From positions 870,501 to 934,500 of the forward strand of contig NC_089447.1 of assembly GCF_026210795.1 (NCBI RefSeq): a stretch of DNA of 64,000 nucleotides, given 5' to 3'. Positions 23,330-35,964 of this stretch are shown here, in pieces (the stretch's first letter is position 1; each line of letters starts with the position of its first letter). Origin of the DNA: Rhizophagus irregularis (Eukaryota; Glomeromycota; Glomeromycetes; Glomerales; Glomeraceae). The position numbers and the translations under genes were made by a program. A model generated the notes under the pieces. That model searched no databases, was not told the DNA's origin, and worked only from the letters and a program-made list of their open reading frames with translations.

Positions 23330-24764
23330 AACATTATCAACTAGCTCAAATAATTCTACTAAAACGAACAAGTTAACAACATACGAACGATTTGTTATTC
23401 CTACAAATAAAGATTTACAAGCTATTCGTTTATTCTCGCGTTGCTAATACAGACGATAGTACTAAAACTTGGATGAATCTTTTTAATTCCTATAGAGAAG
23501 CAGCCAATTTTACTAATCCTCTTAACTATCGACGATACTACATTACAAGAATAGCCATAATTTTTTTGGCGTTAAGAAAATCATAAAAAAAGAATATGCA
23601 CCTTCTTCATTACATGTAGGCTTTGCTGCAATTGCTAGAGGATTGTCAGATATTTTTTATCCAAATAGAATTATTAATATTCATGATAAATACAAATGGA
23701 AACGATTACATGAAATTTTTGATGGTCGAATTAAACAAATTCAAGACAATCAAGATACATCCCGTAAGAAAACTGATGCACTTGAAATGTATGAGATTAA
23801 AATTATCCTTGATTCACCAAATATACAAACTAATACACCAAAGGGTCTTACATACCGTGTTTGGTTTTGGTTAACACTTCTTTGCAATCTGCGTGATGGT
23901 GATCCAAAAAGACTAAAAAATTCCTGGATTGTTCTCAATGAAGATCACAGTATTGAAGTAAATATACCTCGTGAGAAAAATAATGCAGGAGGTGCCAAAA
24001 ATCCTTACAATTCTGGTCGGCATAATTATATTCCTCCAGATCTACCAAATAATTATTCACCAGTGGCAGATATTCTATTATATCAATCTAAAAGACCAAA
24101 AAACTGCAAAACTTCTGAGTTTTTTTTAAGAATAAATACACCACGAGAAATATATCATGGTAATTGGTTTTCTGATTTAAAACTTGGCAAAAATTCTCAT
24201 GATAATATGCTTAAAAATATTGTGGCAGATTGTAAAATTAATGCAAATGGACGTAATCTTGTCAATCATTCAATGCGTTCAACTGGAATTTCTTTATGGA
24301 TGTTACTTGGTATATCTCATGCAGAACAGATGGATATTACAGGACATAGAACACTTGCTGGGATTTCTGCATATTCAACTTCAACTGCTCAACAAAGAAA
24401 AAAAAATGTTTCACTTCTTATTCCCCAAAAAAGAAATGCGGATGATCTTAATGATGAATGTTTAACTAAAAATTTTTCTAACAAAAAACAAAATCCTTTA
24501 AGAGAAAATACATCGGGAAATCAAGGTACCATAATTTTCCATATTTATTTTTTTACTTTTAATCTGAAAAATTACATATTCTTTTTAGGTTTTATTCCTG
24601 CTTCTCAATTATTACGATATGATCAACTTGAAATACAATCTTTAGAACAAGTCCATAAAATAACTCAAGATTCATCAAAATTACCAATAATTAATATTGA
24701 AAATATTAATATTCAAAATTGTAATAATGTAAAAGTAGAAGTTATTGTTAAACCATTTGAATAG
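23330..24764 (+). pseudogene. Crypton-like tyrosine recombinase, 3' two-thirds intact
   Basis: The main frame, 23643-24764, encodes 373 residues with the tyrosine-recombinase catalytic set: Arg at ~84 (CNLRDGDP), H-x-x-R at 209-212 (NHSMRSTG), His at 235 (ITGHRT) and the likely nucleophile Tyr at ~244 (ISAYST). A 63-bp intron is likely at 24526-24588 (AAG|GTACC to TTTTTAG). Its length is a multiple of three and it has no stop, so the frame reads through if unspliced. Upstream (23330-23640) the same protein continues in other frames (TYERFVIPTNKDLQAIRLFS; NTDDSTKTWMNLFNSYREA) with a frameshift near 23445 and stops near 23555-23575, so the gene is probably dead. Such recombinases move Cryptons by site-specific integration. 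Confidence 0.75.
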
Positions 24765-26199
24765 TTAAATAAATAGTGTAGTAATGTAATTTTATATATT
24801 TGTAATAATGAAAAAATAATTTGAGGAGTATAAAAAAGTTTATTGCTATGAAAAAAACCGTATAAAAATTTTATGGGAAAAAAAAGCTTATACTTTTAAT
24901 TAGGGAAATTACAATGTTCTATGTCATAAGTCACACTTAGTGCGACGGGGTATAAAATAAGTAATTTTAATAATATCATTCTATATTCTTAACTAAGTAG
25001 ATTTCAAATATTAAAGTATTTATTAATGTAGGATCAATATTGACTAAGCTGTAACATCTTTAAATTACCTGAGGTTTTTTAAAGTTTTGTTACAAAAATT
25101 TAAAGTAAGTGGTTCGATATTTTCAAAAAATTTTGGTAAATATGAAGTATGAAAACTATGGATAATTTTGGCCACCATCTGTAATAGTAATAATTAGCCA
25201 AAAATTATGGTATTTACTGAATAACATTGCTAATATAATTATTAATTAGATTTAAAATAGTATTTTATATATGAATGTAATAAGCTTGATTTTAATTCTA
25301 AAATCAGCTATATATCTAGTTTTTTTAATTCATATTGGTTACTTTTTTTAATTAATTAATTAGCAAAAAAATTAAAACAATAGATTTTGGAGTTGAAAGA
25401 TTTAAGAAACTGGATTGCCATTTTTTAAAAAATCTTCTTTATAACTTAATATTTTTCTGACATTGCTTAAAAAAAATATGTGCTGTAAAAATGTGAACCT
25501 GTTCTCATATGAATGTCATAACATCATCAATATTTCTTGCATGATATTTTCGCACTAACTTGTTTTGTATCTTCTCGATTTTAAAATAAGCTGTTCCACT
25601 CAACATATCACGAATAACATTCATTATCAATCAAATCATAAATGGTTCACAGATTCTCTAATCAACATAGAAATAAGTGTATGTAAACAAAAGCAATTTT
25701 TATATAATTGCTATAAAATGACTGATGGTTTGAAGTAAAAAGTAAAATTATCGATTAGTAATAACACAGGTTTGACCGCGCTACTGGATTATTTGATATT
25801 AGCCAAGTGTTTGGTCACTAATTCGCCCTTCAGAATTATTGTGCCAACAACGATGACGACCTTTATATTATTTACGACTATTAAAAATGAAGGTTAGAAC
25901 GCCAAATTTATTACAAGGAAAGTTTTAAATTACTTAAATTATCCTCCTGTACAAATACGAAGCGGGATTATTTGATCAACAAATAATCACGTGGTCATTT
26001 CATTTTGAATTATTTTTTTTTTAAAAAAAAAGCAAAGCACTAATGAGGTTCGGAAGTTGACCGAAATAAAAAGCTTTGGAAGTCACTCAAAACGAATTAG
26101 TATATTACAATTGGACTTGAGCTACTTTTTCTGCTGTAACTTCTCTTGATTGATGCGATTCACAATATCTATAAATGTGGACAAGTAAATAAACAGGTA
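24765..26199. other. AT-rich intergenic stretch, no convincing gene
   Basis: Only a 39-codon minus-strand frame (25505-25624) stands out and I could not identify it. At 24926-24936 there is AAGTCACACTT, sharing 11 nt with the LINE target but then diverging (AGTGCGACGGGG). Otherwise A/T runs. Confidence 0.55.
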
Positions 26200-26205
26200 T
26201 TTATT
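26200..26205 (-). terminator. Poly(A) signal AATAAA for the kinase gene
   Basis: AATAAA on the minus strand 21 nt past the kinase stop codon. Confidence 0.5.
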
Positions 26206-26226
26206 ATTGTGCATATTTAATTCAAA

Positions 26227-27924
26227 TTAAAAAGATCGATATCTACCTTTAATAGAGATTAATTTGCTAGTATATGTTTCATCAATATGAGTGTAATCTT
26301 TTTCGTCGACAGGTTCCTTTGAATAATTTATATAATTTAACTCAAGCTCAGCATTTTGAAAGGAATTATAGATTATATCTAGTTGTTTCCTTTTACTGTG
26401 AATCCAATCGTCAAGTATTCTAACAAGTTGACCAGCAGTTGGTCTCTTTTTTGGATTAGAATCCCAACATAATTTCATTAGTTCAATGTAGCAAGGGGGA
26501 GTGGCGGGAGGAGGGCCAGGCCGAGATCCGTAAATAATAAAAACAGGATCAATGTCCTGAATACTATTATTGAATGGGATTTCGCCACTTGCAATTTCGT
26601 ACATGATCATTGCAAAACTATAAATATCAGATGCTGAAAAATATTGGCCATCATACAGAATTTCGGGGGGCATGAATGGCAATACTCCAAGTATTTCTCC
26701 CATTGATGCAGAATCTTGACGCCACGTAAGCCCAAGATCACTTATTATTGTCCAACTTCCATGTCTTAAGATATTACCCGTATGTAAATCACAATGAACA
26801 TATCCAGTATTGTGAATAATTTCAAGACATTTAGCAATGTCTTTAAGTGTAACCAAACGTTCAATCCACGTGAACCTTTTAGAATTTTTACGCATGTATT
26901 GGCGTAAGTTTCCATCTTTAGCGCATGATGTTACAATAATGAAATCTCCCGTATCCTCCCAACGTGAAATTCCAAAGCAACGAAGTAGATGCCCGACTAT
27001 TGTACTGAACTTATGGTGAGCTGTAAGCTATGTTCCAAAGTTTTAAAAATTCAATCAAGAGCAGGAAATATAAAAAGGAAAATTTACAAATTCAATATTT
27101 ACCTGATTAATAAATTCATCCAAATTTGTTTGAGATCCGTTTATTATCTTTAATATTACTTCATGGTTTCTGAACCGTGTCCAATTTTTAATATTGGGGT
27201 CCCAATGAATAATTGGACCTCGTTTCCATGTAGCTTTATATACAGTACCAAATCCACCTTTTGCTAAATATGTAATATGATCAAAATCTTCGAAAGGGAT
27301 CCATTCATACAAACTATGAGCATTATTTGCAGCAATTTGTGTCTCAATAATTACATTGTCTAAACCGAGTCGCCAGCTTGTCCATTTTGAAGTTTGTTGA
27401 TGAAAATGTTCAGCATTACAAGAACGGCACCATTTCATTCCACTAAGTGGCTTTTGGCATTCAATACACAACTCTAATGAAAAATTTTCGGACTTTGGGA
27501 GGATTTCATCACTTGTTTTTCCTTCATCCCATGGTTTTATTTCTTGAGACTTTTGGTATCTAGTATAGGGATGATTATGTACTGTTGTAGATTGCCAATC
27601 GCTCTTTGTAAATTCATTCTGGGTCCTATAATAGTTAGCAGGATGGTCTACAGATTCATTTCGGGTCCTGTAATAGCTAGAAGGATAGTCTACAGGTTCA
27701 TTCCGGGTACTATAATAATTAGTCTCTACGGGTTCAGCCCATGGGATATTGCCGTAATTATCAGTAGGACGGTCTACTTGTTTTGGAATAATATCCTTGA
27801 TTAACCTAGGCTGATCTGAAAGCCTTCTATTAAAAAAGCTCCTTTTTCCTAACTTTTTTTCGGATACTTCTACCGGTTGAGGCTGAAATGGTTCATCCAA
27901 TGAACCTTGATATCCTAAATTCAT
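26227..27924 (-). CDS. TKL-like protein kinase with N-terminal zinc ribbon
   Basis: Two exons: 27924-27103 and 27027-26227, joined by a 75-bp intron (CAG|GTAAAT to CATAG|CTTAC), giving about 540 residues. The N-terminal 150 residues are charged and disordered, with three near-repeats of YYxTRNExVDxPxx (69-103). A zinc ribbon follows (C153-x2-C156, C166-x2-C169). The kinase domain starts near 218: glycine loop GGFGTVYKA (223-231), ATP lysine in VILKI (K259), catalytic loop YVHCDLHTGN (H352-C353-D354, N359), metal loop SDLGL (D371), and activation-segment end FMPPEIL. HCD and DLG replace the usual HRD and DFG, but the Lys, both Asp and the Asn needed for catalysis are present, so it is probably active. 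Such kinases form a large lineage-specific set in Glomeromycotina. It is divergent from the H+-ATPase gene. Confidence 0.9.
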
Positions 27925-28843
27925 TTTCTTCCAATACCGTTTATGTTGTAATTTTGCTAAATGGTAAGGAAGAATTTTAAGCGAAAAATTAGGGATGGAG
28001 AAATTTATACTAAGTTTAATAAGGATTAAATAGGATATATTAATACTTTATTTGCCATATCCGGAGAAATACTAGATCGCAACCGGAAATTTACAAACCA
28101 ATGGGGTGAGCTTACGATATGAAACAAAATGGAAAATCTTTCTCGAAGAGGAAACGTTTGTGTCTCAGGCGTCAATTGTGATTTTCTCAAATAAAGTTTA
28201 GGATCACAAACATTATCCGCAATATCTCGATTATATTAATTGAATAAATTAGAGTTATATTAACAGTTAATTAATAAAAAAAAAAGCAAAATCACCTGCA
28301 ATCGTCATATTACTGATATTAGTTTACTGCGCCACTTTAAATTTTTTCTTGGCAATGGTGGTTCCGTCAATTATCCTGTGCTATGGCGTAAAATTAAAAC
28401 GCCGATATAGCTTATAACTAATAATAAAAACTTTGCTGAATAGTAAAAGCTTAATTTACTTGGTAGGGAACAAATTTCTCGTCATGATTAATTTATTATT
28501 GAAAATTAATCCTATTTTCATTATCAAAAATTTGTAATAATCGGACTCAATTTTATTAGTATCAATCTCGAAATTTTATGTATAGTTATCATGCTTAAAT
28601 TGAATTGTAATGTAGATCTTTTGAATTCGGCCAAATTTAAAGCCGAAATTTTTTTAATTTTGCCTCAAGTCTTACATCATGATTACAGTACAATGATGTA
28701 GACAATTCAGGGAATATTTTAAAGGTTCTAATTCAAAATAAATTATGATGTAAAAATTCATCACAATTATAATGATCTTAAATTTATAAAAACCGATTCG
28801 ATTTCTATAAAGAAGTTTCTTTGAAAAGTAAAAAAAAATAAAG
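27925..28843. promoter_or_regulatory. Divergent intergenic region between kinase and ATPase
   Basis: 919 bp between two start codons pointing away from each other, so it must hold both promoters. I see AT-rich tracts but no sharply defined element. No coding region is supported. Confidence 0.5.
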
Positions 28844-31800
28844 ATGGATGGTAGCAGCAAATCAAAAAATGGAAAAAATGGAGATGATGGTCCGAAACAT
28901 ACAGAATTTTCAGAATCTCAAGAAAAGGGGGAGCCATCGCAAATAGAACATGAACCAACTCCTATGCCAAAAAACAAACATAAGGAAGATAAACATGAGG
29001 TAATATAAACTTATATATAAACCAACTATATTTATCGAGTTTACTTTACTTTACAACTTGACGCAATAGAATGACGAGAACAGAGATGAACATGATATAC
29101 AAGTAACGGATGAAATACCTTCAGAAATAGAAGAACTATTGCATACAGATTCAAAATCAGGTTTATCAACGGACGAAGCTCAAACTCGTTTAGAAAGATT
29201 TGGTAAAAATGAAATCTCGGAATATAAACAGTAAGTATCATTATGTAAAATTGGTCGATTTTCAATATCTCTAGTAACCATGCATCAAAATTTTTCATTA
29301 TTAAAGGAATCGATTTTTAAAATTTTTATCATACTTTCGAGGTTCAATAGCTTATTTAATTGAAATAACTTGTATAGTAGCAGCAATAGTAAGAGATTGG
29401 ACTGATTTTGGTATAATTCTTGCTCTGTTATTTGTTAATGCAAGTATCGGATTTATCGAAGAAACACGTGCGGAATCAGCTTTGGATTCTTTGAAACAAT
29501 CATTAGCATTAAAATCAAGGGCAAGGCGGGATGGAAAATTAGTTGAACTAAATGCAGCGGATTTGGTGCCGGGAGATATTGTTGCATTACGTATAGGTGA
29601 CATTATACCCGCAGACTGTAGACTATTAGGTATTGGAGTGTCTGGCTCAGAAACAGAAACTTACTTGAACATAGATCAATCTGCATTAACTGGCGAAAGT
29701 TTGCCTGTAAATCGTAAAAAAGGCGATTGTGTTTTTTCGAGGTAATTCCAATTAGAAAAGTTTTACAAAATATTTCGACTTCTTTTTAATTTCTAACCAT
29801 TTTTAGTTCAACGGTTAAGCAAGGTCAAATGTTAGCGGTTGTTTACAATAGTATGGTTTGATTCAATATTTGCTACAAAAATATGCTTTCAATTTAATAT
29901 TAACATTTTATCTTCCGATCATGTGTGATTAAAATAGCTGGGGCCCAGACATATATCGGTCGTACCGCTACATTAATGAATATGCCGGCTGATCAAGGAC
30001 ATTTCCAAAAAATCATAAACAAAATTGGTAACTTCTTGATATTGATCACAGTTTTACTTGTTACCATAATATTCGTTTATCAAGTAGTGAAATTTAGAAA
30101 TACTGAACAAGGAGATGTATTAGTAATCTTGCAAGATGTTTTGGTATTAACAGTTGCCGCGATACCTGTAAGTATTTTATTTATGTTTAACATTTTTAGT
30201 AAAAGTATCAAATAATCTTTCGTTTGCTTGTTTAAAGGTTGGATTGCCAACTGTGCTTTCCGTTACAATGGCTGTTGGTGCAAAACAATTGGCTTCTAAA
30301 AAAGTGATTGTCAAACGGTTAACCGCTATTGAAGAATTAGCTTCTGTATCCGTGCTTTGTTCTGACAAGACCGGAACAATGACATTAAATGAACTTAAAT
30401 TTGATGAACCCTGGTTGTCTCCAGGATATAAAAAATCCGATATACTTTTATACGCTTACCTTTGTTCTGAACAAAGTACTAGTGATGCAATTGAAATGGC
30501 TGTCGTAGCCGCAGCAAAACAAGGACTTGATATTTTAAAGGATCACGATGATGAACATGATGTTCCTGGTTATAAAATTAAATCATTTACGCCTTTTAAT
30601 CCCTCGGTAAAGTATTCAAAATCTACTGTAATGAATTTGGAAACTAAAGAAACATTTCAAATTGCTAAGGGTGCTCCTCAAGTTATTGTCAAACTTACCG
30701 GTAGAGAAGATACAACAAATGCTGTTACTGATTTAGCTAAAAGAGGATTACGAGCATTGGGTGTTGCTAAAACTGTTGATGAAGATCTTGATAAATGGGA
30801 ATTGGTTGGATTTGTTTGTTTTTTAGATCCGCCGAGACCGGACACTCAGGAAACCATTCATAAATGCAAAAATCTCGGCGTTAAAATTAAAATGATCACT
30901 GGGGATCAAGTTATTATTGCCAAAGAAATGGCTCAGAGACTGGGTATGGGAAGAGTCATTTTAGATGCAAATCATTTGATTGACCCAGGAAAATCATTGG
31001 ACGAGATAACAGCACATTGTGAACGTGCTGATGGTTTCGCACAAGTTACTCCCGAACATAAATTTAGAGTTGTAGAACTTTTAAAAAAGAAAGGATATCT
31101 AGTTGGAATGACTGTATGTTTTCGTATAATTACAATTGACAATCCATTCTACGTCGCAATATTAAAATAACTAATTATTATTAAATTTTTTTGTGTCATA
31201 AGGGCGATGGAGTTAACGATGCTCCCGCGCTTAAGAAGGCTAATGTCGGGATTGCTGTCGCAGGATGTACTGATGCCGCACGTTCAGCTTCTGATATTGT
31301 TTTATTGGCTCCGGGATTATCAACCATCGTGGATGGCATTATTACTTCACGCGCGATATTTCAGCGAATGAGATCTTATGCTTTATATAGGATTACGTCT
31401 ACTATTCACTTTTTACTATTTTTCTTTTTTATTATCCTGATTTTAAATTGGAAATTACCAGCTATATTGTTGATATTGATTGCGATATTAAATGATGCAG
31501 CTACAGTCGTCATATCAGTTGATAATGCTAAGGTTAGCTTAATAGATAATATTAATGGTTTTTTTTCGAATGATGAGTTAATTTGTTGGCGTTATTCATA
31601 GATTTCTAATACTCCTGACAAATGGCGTATTGGTCAATTAATTACTTTAAGTTTTCTCTTGGGAATTTGCTTATCTGGTTTTAGTTTTGCACATTATTTT
31701 ATTTTTAAAGATGTCATCGGAGTTACTGATGGTATTCACAATCACTTATTTAAAATTTTTTTGTTTTTAGTAAATGTAAATAATAATTATTTTTCTTTTT

Positions 31801-32461
31801 TTAGGAGAATTACAAACTATAATGTATTTACATATATCAAGTGCACCACATTTTATGATATTTTCGACAAGATTATCAGGATTTTTTTGGGAAAACATTC
31901 CATCGATAATGTTTATCGCAGCAATTCTTGGTACACAAATTTTTGCGCTAATAATTTCAGTATTTGGATGGTTATCTCCTAAAATTCCTTTGTCGATAGC
32001 TGTAACGATTCTTTGTGTAAGTACAATACAAATTTCCGATTTAAATATTCACGTAACTAATCTAATTTATATCACAGATATCCTTAGGTATATTTGTTAT
32101 TCTCGATATAATTAAAGTAATAGTATTTAAATACTGGTCATTTGAATTAACAGCAAAACTATGGCCTACTCCAAGGCGTAGAGCAAGATTAACTACAAGA
32201 AATAGAGAGAGAGAAAAATCGAGACAAGTTCGAGGAAATTTTTTAAAATTACAAAAAGTGTTACTTCTAGTAAAAGTTATTAGAGCATTTCATGGCAATG
32301 AAGACAATGAAGACAATGAAAACAATGAAAATAATAACGAAAAGAATGAAGAAAATAATAAAAATAATAACGAAAAAAATGACGAAAATAATAAAAATAA
32401 TAACGAAAAGAATGACGAAAAGAATAAAAATAATATAGGAAACAGTAAAAGTAATCAGTAA
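28844..32461 (+). CDS. Plasma-membrane-type H+-ATPase (P3A P-type ATPase)
   Basis: Ten exons keep one frame: 28844-28999, 29070-29230, 29307-29741, 29807-29850, 29938-30167, 30238-31113, 31203-31532, 31602-31731, 31805-32016, 32078-32461. They total 985 residues against about 920 for fungal PMA1. The protein pumps protons out of the cell and energises secondary uptake. Seen in order: cytosolic charged N-terminus, first membrane pair (SYFRGSIAYLIEITC), actuator TGES in SALTGESLPV, AAIPVGLPTVL, phosphorylation site CSDKTGTMT (Asp385; TLT is commoner), nucleotide-binding KGAPQ, MITGDQ, the hinge GDGVNDAPAL, and C-terminal membrane helices. The tail past the last helix is an Asn/Glu/Lys low-complexity run instead of a recognisable regulatory segment. 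It has no stops and all introns are GT-AG. Confidence 0.95.
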
Positions 32462-32516
32462 AAGTTGGTTGGTTGTACGATAGTTAAGAATTTTATATTT
32501 ATAAAAATTATTGTAT

Positions 32517-32531
32517 AATAAATTTAATAAA
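32517..32531 (+). terminator. Two AATAAA poly(A) signals after the ATPase
   Basis: AATAAA at 32517-32522 and 32526-32531, 55-70 nt past the stop codon. Confidence 0.5.
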
Positions 32532-32839
32532 GAAAAAAAAGGCGAAATTCCCACAAAAGCCAATCAGTTACTAATAAGGAGAAAAGTCGTATTCAAATTG
32601 GTTAGATGAATGCATTACCTCCATAATATGAATTATTTGAGAACTATAAAAAAAATATTTTGAGTTAACAAAAATAAAGTTCAAAATATCCCATTTAATC
32701 TCTTCATGAGAAAAAAAAGAAAGTTTTGCAGCAAAAGATAACGTGCCGCAGTAACTAACCCGCACAAGAAAAAATGGGAAAAACTATAAATCTAGTTAGA
32801 CGGATACCCAATGTTACACTCAAGATTTCTGGAAGTATC

Positions 32840-33322
32840 ACGTGATATAATATTGGCGTATCGTCTAGTTGTTTCAATTTTTTATCATCACAATCATGAA
32901 ATTGATTTCATTCAAAGCCATATAAAGAGCCTCACCTAGATCACGATTCACAAATTCCAAATCAGGATCGAAGCTAAGCGCAATTTTCGTAAGTCAACAT
33001 GAAACGCATCATACCTGAAATGAAATTCTGTATCAGATAAAAGATGATAAAGATAGGTTGAACATTCTGATTTTGGTTTGATCTGGATATCACATTCTTA
33101 TGATATCATAATCATGAAGGGGAGGAAGGGACTTGTTTTCTTTGTTTGTTGCGGGAAGTAAATCCGACAAGCATAAAATTGCACGATTATCATAAGCTTT
33201 TGCAAGAAGTGCATTAATATCTTCGTATCTCTCTTCTATTATAACCGAATTAAATAGTTGCCTACCTCTTCATATTTCCCCGCCACAATCTAAACTGCGG
33301 TCTCTAAAATTGTACGTGTTAC
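32840..33322 (-). pseudogene. Unidentified decayed gene between ATPase and dynein chain
   Basis: Minus strand from a possible AUG at 33322 (MVTRTILETAV), then IVAGKYEEVGNYLIRL after a stop. In another frame there is a well-kept block NALLAKAYDNRAILCLSDLL (within 33070-33260), and finally SFDPDLEFVNRDLGEALYMA (about 32930-32990). The composition and codon use look like a real cellular protein rather than a transposon. Stops and frame changes between the blocks mean either a pseudogene or small introns that I cannot place with certainty. I do not recognise the family. Confidence 0.4.
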
Positions 33323-33492
33323 CATTTTCCCTTATTAGGCTATTATGTGGTGCAAATCACTTATGATATTTTGATTCTTGGTGCCGTGCGAGCAACGTCA
33401 CTAAGAAAAGAAAACTTTTTTTTTTCTTTTAATACCCAATATTACGTTACTAGTTCTTTTGTACTTTAAAGATTAACGACAAATATAGAATA

Positions 33493-35964
33493 ATGGCACC
33501 TAAATCAGGAGAAATTTCGCTGGTCGACGACAAAGAATCCTTAACTAAAGATACTTCTTTGTCAGCAAACGAAACAGAAGAAATTTGGTCTTCTATTCTT
33601 AAGGGGGTTGCTTCCTCAAAAATCGTTCCCACAAAGAATTTATTGATTTTAGGTTTGTTTATTTATCTAATAATCCATAGAAAAAGTGGTTAAATGACTG
33701 GCTAGTAGCTTCATTTTTACTGTAGGAGTGTAGCTAACAAAGGTCACGTGTTTATTCTACTCAAATTCAAGGCGATAGAGAATCAGGAAAAACTGCCCTC
33801 ATCCGACACCTTAAAGGTGTCGAGGATGAAGAGACTTTTGAGGTTCCTAATGCTAACGGTACTATGTCAAAAAGTGTGGGTACTGGAACCGACGACAGTT
33901 CTCCCATTGACAAACATTCGAATAATGAACTAGCTTTAAGTTATACTTTTGTGGAAGTAAAGGATGACGAAGCAGAAGGTAGTAGTCATTTTATTTTTTA
34001 ATGTTAAAGATGCTTAGTTAAAGTTATTAGGATGATAATTATTTAAGGCGAAAGAGAAAATATTGCAATGATTCTTGATTTACTTTTTTTTAATACTAAT
34101 ATTAATTTTATAACAATCAGATACGCTCACTCGTCTTGGAATATACCAACTTGCTGGTTCTCATGAATCTTATCAATCTCTACTTCGTTTTGCACTTAAT
34201 TCTTCCACTCTTCCAGACTCCCTCGTTGTGATTGTTTTAGATTGGGCACGTCCCTGGACTTTTATTGAAACATTACAACGATGGATCAAATTTTTAGAAG
34301 TAGGGATTGAGAACATAAAAACAGAAGGTAGCAGTGGAACCAAGGACGGTTGGTCTAAGGGAAAAGTTGTTGTTGAGGAATTAAAAGAGTCCAGTAAGCA
34401 GAGATATTTTTTTTTAAAAAAAAAATTCAATGCACATGTTATCTTCTATTCTCCGTTTATTCTTTACTTTCTCCCTTTTTGTTGGCTATTAATTTAGTTT
34501 TATTTCATGTTCGAATTTCATAGTCGAACGTTTTATTCAAACTTATTCCGAACCAGATTCTACAAATCCAAATGCAGCAACAGTTAATAGTGAAAGTGAA
34601 GATGTTGCATTGCCATTGGGCCCTGGAGTTTTAACTACTAACTTGTCTGTACCATTAGTGGTAGTTTGCACTAAGGTATCAATATTTTATGCCAAAAAAA
34701 AAAATAAAAATAAATAAAAAAATAAAAACTAAAATAAATTGATACACTTTTTTTTGTAGTCCGATAAGGTAAGTTCTTATCTTGAGCGTGAATTAGACTA
34801 CAAAGAAGAGCGATTCGATTACATACAGCAATGCTTAAGGACAATTTGCCTTAAATGTAGGTGTTAATCATTTACTGGAATATAAATTTTTTATCCTATA
34901 TACTAATTAAGATTTTGAATTTGTTAGATGGTGCTGCACTTTTCTACACAACTACAAGACTTCCCGAGACATTTACCAATCTGAGACAATATATCCTTCA
35001 TCGACTACTTGGTTTTAGGCCCACGTCCAGTGATACCAAGTCTGCATTTGCCTTTAATATTAAAGCAAACTATGTTGAGCGTGACAGAGTATTGGTTCCC
35101 GCTGGTTCGGATTCTTGGAGAGTAATTAAATTTTTAAAAGAAGGATTCGATTGTAATGAATTACTTCAAGGTTGGAACTTGGACATGGGTGAGAAATCTT
35201 CATCAGAAGAAGATACTGGTGAAAAAATCAGCGCTAGAAAAGTATACGAAGAAGAAATTATTGCCCATGAGGATCTTGATAAAGTATGTGTTCTGATGGG
35301 ATTATATTAAGTGATATTATGTGAAAATTTTTTTAAAATTTTATTCTGCTTTATAGCCATTATCGGTTCAAACTACTATTGAAGCAGAAGATGAACAGGA
35401 GTTCTTCCAAAGACATTTCGATACCTTACAAAGAGCTAATAGTGAACGTCCACCCCCACCTTCAGTTGTTGGACCAATGGCAGCTCCCAGTTATTCATAT
35501 GGTGACATTGGAGCAGATATCCCTGATCTTGATAATTCTCTACCTAAAGCTCCTCCAAGAACTAGTGTAAATATTTTATTCTATATTATTTGGCAAATTA
35601 ATATTTATTGTGGAATTCAATTAATCAATAATTCAAATTTCAGCCAAACCCTCAGGTCAAAAATCCCTTACAGCCACCGAATACTACTATTACAAATGGA
35701 ACAACAGCTCCCCCTTCAAATGGATCTGCACCTAATCCGAATCCGAATCCAAGTCAAAATAATAATCAAAACGAGGTTCTCGCTAACTTTTTCCAAAATC
35801 TACTTTCGAAAAAGACAACTACTACAGGGCCTTCTGCAACATCATCAAATGAACCAATTACCACCCCTGCAATTAACAAACAAGATAGGAAAATGGTAGA
35901 AAAAGAATTAAATAAATTGAGAATGCCCCCCACTACTGCTACATCCAGTATGGCTGGAAAGTAA
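33493..35964 (+). CDS. Cytoplasmic dynein light intermediate chain
   Basis: Eight exons: 33493-33652, 33772-33978, 34121-34393, 34524-34675, 34760-34856, 34928-35283, 35357-35566, 35644-35964, encoding 591 residues in a single frame. The protein links the dynein motor to cargo adaptors. A Ras-like domain opens with a P-loop (GDRESGKT, residues ~54-61) and carries the family's YQLAGSHESYQSLLRFAL, VIVLDWARPWTFIETLQRW, a nucleotide-fold VVVCTKSDK, and LFYTTTRLPETFTNLRQYIL. The C-terminal ~190 residues are acidic, then Pro/Asn/Thr-rich with FFQNLLSKK, a likely short adaptor-contact helix. Length is near the usual 450-550 plus an extended tail. No damage is visible. It is a single-copy type of gene, marking this as the euchromatic island of the window. 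Confidence 0.93.

Noticed and set aside
24926-24950. Possible fourth copy of the LINE target site
   Set aside because: Only AAGTCACACTT matches, the following sequence differs, and no retroelement 3' end adjoins it.
25505-25624. 39-codon minus-strand frame (MNVIRDMLSGTAYFKIEK)
   Set aside because: Short, no homologue recognised, stops on both sides.
32267-32563. Minus-strand hydrophobic frame opposite the ATPase tail
   Set aside because: It is the antisense of the Asn/Glu/Lys low-complexity tail.
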